NCBI GenBank assembly: GCA_050084515.1
Contig: CM114274.1
Coordinates: forward strand, 33,108,001-33,172,000
Length of the DNA: 64,000 bases
Direction of reading: 5' to 3'
Origin: Blasia pusilla
Lineage: Eukaryota; Marchantiophyta; Marchantiopsida; Blasiales
Below the pieces are notes generated by a model that saw only the letters and a list, made by a program, of their open reading frames with translations, ran no database searches and was not told where the DNA came from. Below, piece after piece: positions 57,781-64,000 of this stretch. Every line of letters starts with the position of its first letter. Position 1 is the first letter of the stretch. The position numbers were made by a program, and so were the translations under genes.

Positions 57781-58350
57781 TCGTAGTTTATAGACACGTG
57801 GCATGAGGATAGGCGTCCAGCCGTCTCCAAACCCGCTACGCCGGTAGACGCTGGCATACGCGCGTTCGCAGTCCGTCTTGCGTTACCGGTAACGGGGTCT
57901 TCAAACTGCGGAGTCCGTTAACAACAGATTGCACAGTCGACGGAAACGCGCACGTGAGGCAGTCCTAAAGGGCATGTCGTGCCGCAACCGGATTGTCGGC
58001 CGGCCGATCGTTTCAGGCTTTCAGCGTCTTGCTTTCGTACCGGTTGCAGAGCGACCCCGTCCTGACTCCCGCCCTCAGGCCAGAGGAGCATTTCCAAGTT
58101 CCAACGCCGGTAGCCTACCCGCTTCGGAGGCATCTAACCCGAATCCACTTCCTTGCGTTGACGAACGTACTTCTGCCGTCCCGTGCTCGTTTTGTGGCCA
58201 AAATTTCCCGCTTCAGTTTATCGGTGTCCCGATTTCGTATGCGGCCGTGGCCTATTCATGATCTAAAATTAGGCGTACACGAGGGCGCCCACACCCCAAA
58301 GAATGTTCGTTTAGATCAGCTTCTATCTAAAACGTAACCCAGATTCTCTC
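57781..58350 (-). promoter_or_regulatory. GC-rich presumptive promoter with a G-box
   Basis: GC-rich sequence immediately upstream of the inferred leader of the minus-strand NT-C2 gene. It contains a G-box, CACGTGGC, at 57795-57802, a bZIP/bHLH site common in plant promoters. No TATA box stands out. The GC peak could also indicate a bidirectional promoter, but no plus-strand gene is visible to the right. Confidence 0.3.
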
Positions 58351-60222
58351 TTTAACGTGCGCGATAAATCGTTCAAAACTCGCGCGAGGAGGACTAGAAC
58401 ATGGGAACATCTAATTATTTTATTGAATATGAGTCGGGCTCCTCTGTAGTATAACTCGAATATACACTTCTATGTGTTCGATATTTCGTACTTGCGGTGA
58501 TGCCCAAAGGGTTTTCACATGTCATATTCTTGTTGGACATTTCAGTAGTAACTTTTTGGTACACTTTCGCCGTCGAAAATAGTTTCTAAAAATCATCATT
58601 GGTATTTCATTTGGAAGAGAATCGATCAGGTCTTCGTTATAATATCTTTTGTCTACATTGCTTTTTCAAATTGTTCTTTTGCACATCATTGCAAGAAATT
58701 CAAATTTGAATGCTATCAAATAACACCACTACTAAGAAAGAAAGCTTTTGCTCGATAAAAAATTACAAGAGTCTTAATTTAACTTGAACTTAAGTTAATG
58801 AATGAACCAAATTTTTTGCTATAGAAGATATCATCGACAAGTGGATCATCTACTAAGCTCGTTCCATGGAGGATTGGTGCAGCATTTCCTATAATATCAA
58901 GACACGAATATGCATTTGATGATATTTTTTAAAAGGCCCCTTGTGGAACTATTATGGCTTAAGAGACCCCACGAAAGCTATTGTTACTTCTCTTCATTTG
59001 CATGCTCAGGGGCCAAGGCATAGGATGAGCTCATGCCTTTTAGACCCTTCAAGTTTGAATATAACTTTTTCAGACCTAGTATCCTAGTAGGGCTCATTAT
59101 CATGATACACATGCCGCAAGAGCATATAGATCCCTCGCATATGTAGCATGGTCAAAAAGCCTTATAAGTAACAAGAAACTCACAAAAGAGTTACATAAGG
59201 AGTTTCTTAGAGTCGTATTGATGCCCACCTAAAATCCTAGCATCTTCGTGACCATGGAGGGTTGAGGCATTTTCTACGCTTTTGGGTGCTAAAAATCTCC
59301 ATCACTTAAGATACCCGGATAATCAAATATGGCAGTCCATAGAATCCGGCCCTTAAGCGAGTTTCTTGACGTCCTGGTGCCATACGGACATTTGGTTGTT
59401 TCCTCAAATATTTAAATTCTCATTTGGAAAATATATACGAGCCATATTATCATGCATATGAAAGATATGAAAATTGAATTGAATAAAGAATATTATTAGA
59501 AAATGTAAGTGCATTGGCACGGGTTTAAATTACCTCCCATAATTAAATCTCAAGTGTCATTTTAAATTAATTTCGGATGATTTTATTGGTGCAAAAGGCG
59601 AACGATCCCATTTGCAAGAGGAGAGAGAGGAGTTTGCAAATGGGATCTATCAACGGGATGGCTCAAAGTTAATTTAAAATATTGCATGGAAATTATAAGA
59701 ATTAATCACGGAAGGTAAGATAAACGCTACACAAACTTATACTAGTAATAATAGATTGTAGATTACTCTTTCAATTTTTTAAACACCCCTCCTCTTAATA
59801 AAATTGGGTATTATAAACTATTCAAATAGATAGATTTTCAAATCATCATTAAAATTATTCAAAATTGGTTTAAAACAAAATTTTAAAATTAACAACGAAA
59901 AATAGTTTAAATCCTTACAAAGAGGTTTCATCATTCTTACAAGGAGGTTTCAAATGATGAAACATGCCCGCCTTTAGTCGCCAATATAAATGCCCATGGT
60001 AGGGGCCCTAATAGTGGTACCGGAAAATGGATTGTTGTAGGGGTCACCAAGATAGCCGCATGGCCATGCGAATGAGCTGTAGTGAAATCCATAGTATTAT
60101 GGGAGAACGCATTCTCATAAGTGCAACCGGCCAGCCTTTTGCCACGTGGACTTTTCGTCAAATGAGGAGATCGAAAAATTGGATTATGATGCCTATTTTC
60201 TCATAGCCGTTGGATGGTGCAT
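58351..60222. other. AT-rich spacer with one short hairpin
   Basis: No coding frame supported. 59604-59617 (GATCCCATTTGCAA) and 59634-59647 are perfect 14-bp inverted repeats around a 16-nt purine-rich loop. Confidence 0.4.
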
Positions 60223-60236
60223 TTTAGGGTTTAGGG
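60223..60236 (+). promoter_or_regulatory. Telo-box (two plant telomere units)
   Basis: TTTAGGGTTTAGGG is two perfect plant-type telomere repeats. In plants such short interstitial telo-boxes occur in promoters of translation-related genes and recruit telobox-binding factors. No obvious downstream functional gene was found, so it may be incidental. Confidence 0.6.
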
Positions 60237-60259
60237 TTATCCGCCGCTTGAGGCTTTTT

Positions 60260-60396
60260 ATGCGAGTTGTCAAATTTTCGTCCTTGGACAGTTAAGATCT
60301 TCGGGAGAAGGGACATCCGTTGATTTTATGCGAGTTTCCAAATTTCCGTCCTTAGGACAGTTAAGATCTTCGGGAGAAGGGACGTACGTTGATTTA
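60260..60396 (+). repeat. Tandem duplication, 68-bp period
   Basis: Two copies begin 'atgcgagtt' (60260 and 60328) and share 'gacagttaagatcttcggg' and 'agaagggac'. They differ at only a few positions. Confidence 0.8.
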
Positions 60397-60769
60397 AATG
60401 ACCTCTCACTTAGTGAAAAGTTGGCGAGAGGGATCAAGACGATGCGTTCAGGTTTCAAACCTACGAGGGGCATTGTATTTATTGCTGCACAGAGATTAGA
60501 ACTCCCCACTGTGCTCTCGAAAATCAGGTGACGTGAGTCAATTTACTTGCTCTATTTTCACAAACTGTTGAGGCGTGTATTCTGAGGTAGTAGACTATTA
60601 CAAGTAATGCAATAGATTCCGAACTCTACCTCTAGAAATACACACGATAACATTCTAATGTTTGTATGCTCCCTACAATCCAGGTGGTGCTGTCTCCTCC
60701 CGATTCATCATCTTCAACTGTGAGCCCATCTACAACTCCATCTACTGCTCCAGCTCCGAGTTCGGCTGC

Positions 60770-60960
60770 AGCTCTAGCGGCTCCCGAGCACGGTTACTAC
60801 TCGACTCAGCTCCAGCTCTGTCTCCCGCTCCTCCTCTGCCTACAGCTCTAGCGGCTCCCGAGCACGGTTACTACTCGACTCAACTCCAGCTCTGTCTCTC
60901 GCTCCACCTCCGACTGTAGCTCCAGCAACTCCCTAGCACGATCTCTACTCGGCTCGGGTC
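60770..60960 (+). repeat. Short tandem repeat, 74-bp period
   Basis: 'gctctagcggctcccgagc' with 'acggttactactcgactca' occurs at 60771 and again at 60845. A third, degraded unit ('gtagctccagcaactcccta') starts near 60918. The open frames through it encode low-complexity Ala/Pro/Ser repeats. Confidence 0.75.
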
Positions 60961-60962
60961 CA

Positions 60963-61780
60963 GTGGCTCCTGAGCACAGCTCTCAGACCTGCGGCCATTT
61001 TGGACAGAGGTGCAAATCGAAATACATCCAACCAAACATGGCAACCAGAGTCAAAGCGCGCAAGTCAACACAAGGGAAGGGGAAGAGTGTGTCTAAGGCA
61101 ACTGCATCCAAAAAGCATTATGGTGTAAAGTCACCTGATGTTGAACCATTGGAAAGCTCCAAGTGGTCCCCCATATCTGGAGAAGAAGTCATGGGTTTGA
61201 GTAAGTGGAAAAAGTCTCACTTTCCAAGTAGTCCTTGGGGAGAGAGACTCACTCCCGAACATGCTCCACGCTTCGAAGGTGGGGTAAAGGATTCCCTTCC
61301 TGCTCGATCACACCTTGCGTAGTCAGACAAGGGGTATCATCCCGAACCAATTGAAGGTTTGGGAAACGACGTTTTTATTGAAGTCCAGGGGACGCCCCCA
61401 TATCGACTTAGAAGGACCAATAACGAGAGGGTCAACACGAACGAGAGGGGATCTGCAAAGAAACGGCGGAGATCTCCAAACCTCAATGTAAAACAACAGC
61501 ATTCAGAGTCTCATAGGACATCCCCTATTCAGGTAGATAGACCTACTACATGCGTCTCAGAACCACAAGAGATGAACAAGTCACCTCAGAGAGCACCAAC
61601 TGGAAAGAGTGTGGTAGTTAATATACATATTTGGAGATGACCTTCGTAGCTAGGAGAGAAAGAGTTTGCGGATGAATCATTTGTAGCAAATGACACATGT
61701 AATGCTATCTTTGAGAAGCGAGTGACTTATGGAAGTTGTGGTATCCCATGTATGAATTTCTGTCACAAGACTCTCCCTCC
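60963..61780 (+). pseudogene. Broken gene for a basic protein, unrecognised
   Basis: One frame from 60963 reads a Lys-rich segment (KARKSTQGKGKSVSKATASK) and then MGLSKWKKSHFPSSPWGERL. It hits a TAG at 61320-61322, then carries on in the same frame through VFIEVQGTPPYRLRRTNNER to a stop at 61640. Past a short gap another coherent segment (KRVTYGSCGIPCMNFCH, about 61705-61760) follows. One interrupting stop in about 225 codons suggests a recently broken ORF or a missed splice. It may be transposon-derived. Family unknown. Confidence 0.45.
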
Positions 61781-62329
61781 CTAGCTATCAGTACTCAACT
61801 CTGGATCCAAATTGGATTATGATGGGGATGCCTTAGAACTTAGTGCAACCGCTGGTGCAACCGCCAACCCATGGAGCCGAACCCAGACCTAGGAATTGTT
61901 CCATCGAGTAGACACCTTAGTGCATCCAATGAGCTGTGGACTTAGTGCATAAAAAATGTAGGGAGAAACCAAAACCAGCACCAAGATCACTAAGATCACT
62001 AAGATAGCTTGGCCTCTTTTGACAACAAGGACAATGCACAGCAAGTGCAAGGAGGCACCAGCAAGCAAATGCGCAACCAGACGCGTCTACATAGCTTCTG
62101 CATGAAGGTAAGAGGTGGCAGAGGGACAAGCAATCAATCAAGGGCGTACCCGTGCCCTCGAGCACGCACTGGTATTCAAACTCGCCAACTAAACAAGCAC
62201 TCGAGAACGATGTGCACGAGACCCTAATCAGCCACCCAAACAATAGAATTCGAGAACCATCCGGTCAGGCGGCACTGCTGAGTGAGAGCAAACACTACCA
62301 AGCAAGTGTTTGCTGCAATTTAGCACAGC
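61781..62329. other. Spacer between the broken basic-protein ORF and the GC-rich repeat
   Basis: No domain or consistent exon on either strand. A minus-strand open frame of 108 codons here (Cys/Leu-rich) shows no motif and is probably chance. Confidence 0.3.
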
Positions 62330-62640
62330 CAAGTGAGTGCAGAGCCCGTGAGGCTTAGAGCGGAGCCCGTGAGGCTTAGAGCGAGGTTGAACCATCCAAG
62401 CAGAAGACCAAAGACGGGAGAACCAGCAATGCTGCACAGCCGAGTGATGCACAGCCGTGTGAGAGCGGAGTCCTCTAGGAGAAGTGTGGAGCCCGTGAGG
62501 CTTAGAGCAGAAGACCAAAGACGAAACCTGGAATGCTGCACAGCCGTGTGAGAGCGGAGTCCGTGAGGAGAAGTGTGGAGCCCGTGAGGCTTAGGGCGAG
62601 GTTGTGAGGGGCGAGTGGGCGAGTGGGCGTGAATGAGGAA
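62330..62640 (+). repeat. Degenerate tandem repeat around 'gagcccgtgaggcttag'
   Basis: The word 'gagcccgtgaggcttag' occurs at about 62343, 62364, 62489 and 62577. It is mixed with 'gctgcacagccg(t/a)gtgagagcggagtcc' and 'agaagaccaaagacg' units, giving a higher-order pattern with a period near 90 bp. All frames through it are repeat-derived. Confidence 0.75.
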
Positions 62641-62689
62641 GTGAGTGGAAGTGGATGCGTCCCGTTAGAAGGGGGGAAGGAGGTGGGGG

Positions 62690-62830
62690 CGGCCGTGTCT
62701 CATACGTTGGCCGTCTGATTTAAGATCAAACGGTCCAGATTACGGTCGCAGAAGGGGGTGAGGGGCGGCCGCGTCTCAGACGTAGGCTGTTCGATTAATA
62801 ATCTAACGGTCCACAAAAAGTGGACCGTTA
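62690..62830 (+). repeat. Duplicated 50-bp unit ending in a hairpin
   Basis: 'cggccgtgtctcatacg' ... 'aaacggtcca' and 'cggccgcgtctcagacg' ... 'taacggtcca' are adjacent diverged copies. The second ends in a perfect hairpin: TAACGGTCCAC (62804-62814), loop aaaaa, and its complement (62820-62830). Phrases of this kind are frequent in plant intergenic repeats. Confidence 0.65.
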
Positions 62831-63316
62831 GGTCTGGGCCTCATGATTACTAGAAGCGGCGCCAACTACGGGTAGGGTTGGATAAATGTTAGGTTCGGGA
62901 TAGGTTTAGTAGTAGGTTTGGGATATGTTCGGTAGGTTTTTTTTCCGATTTTCTCTTCCACATTTCCTTTTTCCTTTTTTGCCTCTTCCCACCAAATGTT
63001 TTTCATATTTTTTCAATTTTTCGTAAACATCCCAACTAGAATAACTTTATATATTTTTCTTCTTGAAAAAACATTAATTTCTTATTCTCTTTCTCTTAAA
63101 AATTTGCTTTTAAAATCTTCCTCTAAAATTGGTTTATGTCAAGCTCGCAACTTTTTCATTCTCTTTCTCTTTTTTTTCGCACTTTACGTTTTTTCCTTAT
63201 ATCATCTAATTTTTTTTCTCATTTTCCAATTTAATTTTCATAATTGTCTTTCTCTACTATTTTTAATGAATTTTTTTTTCAATTTTTAATAAGTAGTTTT
63301 GTGGTGTGTAATGTAG
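62831..63316. other. T-rich spacer before the small right-edge gene
   Basis: T-rich sequence with poly-T runs and no supported coding frame. It presumably contains the promoter and leader of the gene starting at 63317; 'gtgtgtaatgtag' precedes the ATG. Confidence 0.35.
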
Positions 63317-63715
63317 ATGGCGAGTGGAGGTGGATTATTATTGAACGTGGAGAGACGGCCCCTAGGAGTTATCACAAATATACCTATTCTACAACAAAAT
63401 TCAGGGAGACAAATCGAAGAATTGAAGAACACCTCTCTGATGTAAGCACCTTTCTTTGGGAGAACAATGGAAGCAACATATTTACATTTCCACGATACGC
63501 CTTACATCCCATGTTTTGTATGTATATACTAAAATGATACAATCTTGGAATTTTTGCATAGACTTCCTATTCCATCAAATCCGACACATTTGCGTGACTT
63601 CCAAAAATTGATGCATGTGAACGCACCAAAAAAGAGGCGTGCACGTCGCAAGGAAATATTAGCTCAAAATGCACCTGTTGAAGATGAATTCCTTTTGGAA
63701 ACATCTCAAACATAA
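63317..63715 (+). CDS. Small two-exon gene, 92-aa basic protein, unrecognised
   Basis: Exon 1 (63317-63441) begins MASGGGLLLNVERRPLGVIT and ends in a canonical donor (gat|gtaagc, phase 2). Exon 2 (63562-63715) follows acceptor ttgcatag and restores the frame: LPIPSNPTHLRDFQKLM, a basic cluster KKRRARRKE (possible nuclear signal), then an acidic end EDEFLLETSQT and a stop. Total 92 residues. Consistent phase and good splice sites support a gene. The product is unknown. A diverged duplicate of exon 2 lies 107 bp downstream. Confidence 0.45.
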
Positions 63716-63822
63716 GTTTGCAAAATTGACAATCATTTAACATGTCCACATTTCCACCCTTCATAATCTTCACTTTTAATTTAAGTTAGTGCATTGCTCT
63801 TAACATTTATGTATTATTTCAG

Positions 63823-63895
63823 ACTTCCCATTCCATTGAATCCTATGGATGTACGTGATTTTCGGAAGGTTCTACGCGGCGAGGCCCAAAAATGA
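63823..63895 (+). CDS. Duplicated, possibly alternative, last exon
   Basis: Acceptor tatttcag precedes a sequence that, in the phase required by exon 1, reads LPIPLNPMDVRDFRKVLRG and stops at TGA 63893-63895. It resembles exon 2 of the same gene (LPIPSNPTHLRDFQKLM) at both DNA and protein level. It could be a mutually exclusive terminal exon or a decayed duplicate. Beyond its stop, similarity to the basic cluster goes on in the same frame (KRAIRGDKMESL), which argues for decay. Confidence 0.4.
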
Positions 63896-64000
63896 AAACG
63901 TGCTATTCGTGGTGATAAAATGGAATCCTTGAAAGAAAAAAAGAGGTGTTAATTGAGAGTATAGAAAAAGGAGGAAAGCGCTTCATGGTCAAGTTGAGAC

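Noticed and set aside
62228-62551. Overlapping open frames in the 62.3-62.6 kb tandem repeat
   Set aside because: The repeated HGL/GST/EPVRLRA phrases come from a short DNA repeat present in all frames; no support for a gene.

Overview
The window looks like nuclear DNA from a plant, most plausibly a seed-free land plant or a close streptophyte relative. Two intron-containing genes belong to plant families. The rest is a mosaic of decayed transposable elements, CT microsatellites and AT-rich spacer. I see no rRNA, tRNA, CRISPR array or bacterial-type operon. The exact species cannot be read from the sequence.

Two host genes can be modelled exon by exon, both on the minus strand. (1) 18025-20670 is a four-exon gene for a 251-residue pathogen-related protein of the plant SnoaL/NTF2-like type. 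(2) 46659-56137 is an eleven-exon gene for a 1730-residue protein with an N-terminal NT-C2 (EEIG1/EHBP1-type) domain and a very long coiled coil, the plant 'myosin heavy chain-related' family. A third, small and unrecognised two-exon gene (63317-63715, plus strand) sits at the right edge and has a diverged duplicate of its second exon.

The most striking object is a decayed Ty3/gypsy LTR retrotransposon at 26108-35750, minus strand, with 368-bp LTRs about 95% identical. Read in its own orientation it carries gag with two zinc knuckles, an aspartic protease, a C5-cytosine DNA methyltransferase domain, reverse transcriptase (YIDD), RNase H, integrase and a C-terminal PHD finger. Just inside its 5' LTR are 11 nt complementary to an 11-nt LTR sequence that begins 30 nt downstream of a TATAAG box, the arrangement expected of a self-priming (Tf1/sushi-like) element. 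So it is a retroelement with its own DNA-methylation writer and a chromatin reader, now dead through frameshifts and stops.

Other regions: 1-2.4 kb holds a broken coiled-coil/acidic gene. 2.4-12 kb is AT-rich spacer with dispersed and tandem repeats. 12-17 kb has CT microsatellites, an inverted-repeat element, a 75-bp palindrome and a broken NLS-bearing gene. 21-24 kb has CCGG-rich repeats, a perfect 22-bp-arm hairpin and an inverted partner of the 16-kb repeat. 24.9-25.3 kb holds a broken coiled-coil gene. 36-43 kb holds a 336-bp non-autonomous hAT element with a perfect 8-bp target duplication, and three copies of a 3'-tail-like repeat. 43.9-46.5 kb is a plus-strand unknown pseudogene convergent with the NT-C2 gene. 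57-58.3 kb is the GC-rich presumptive promoter/leader of the NT-C2 gene. 60-63 kb has a telo-box, short tandem repeats and another broken gene.
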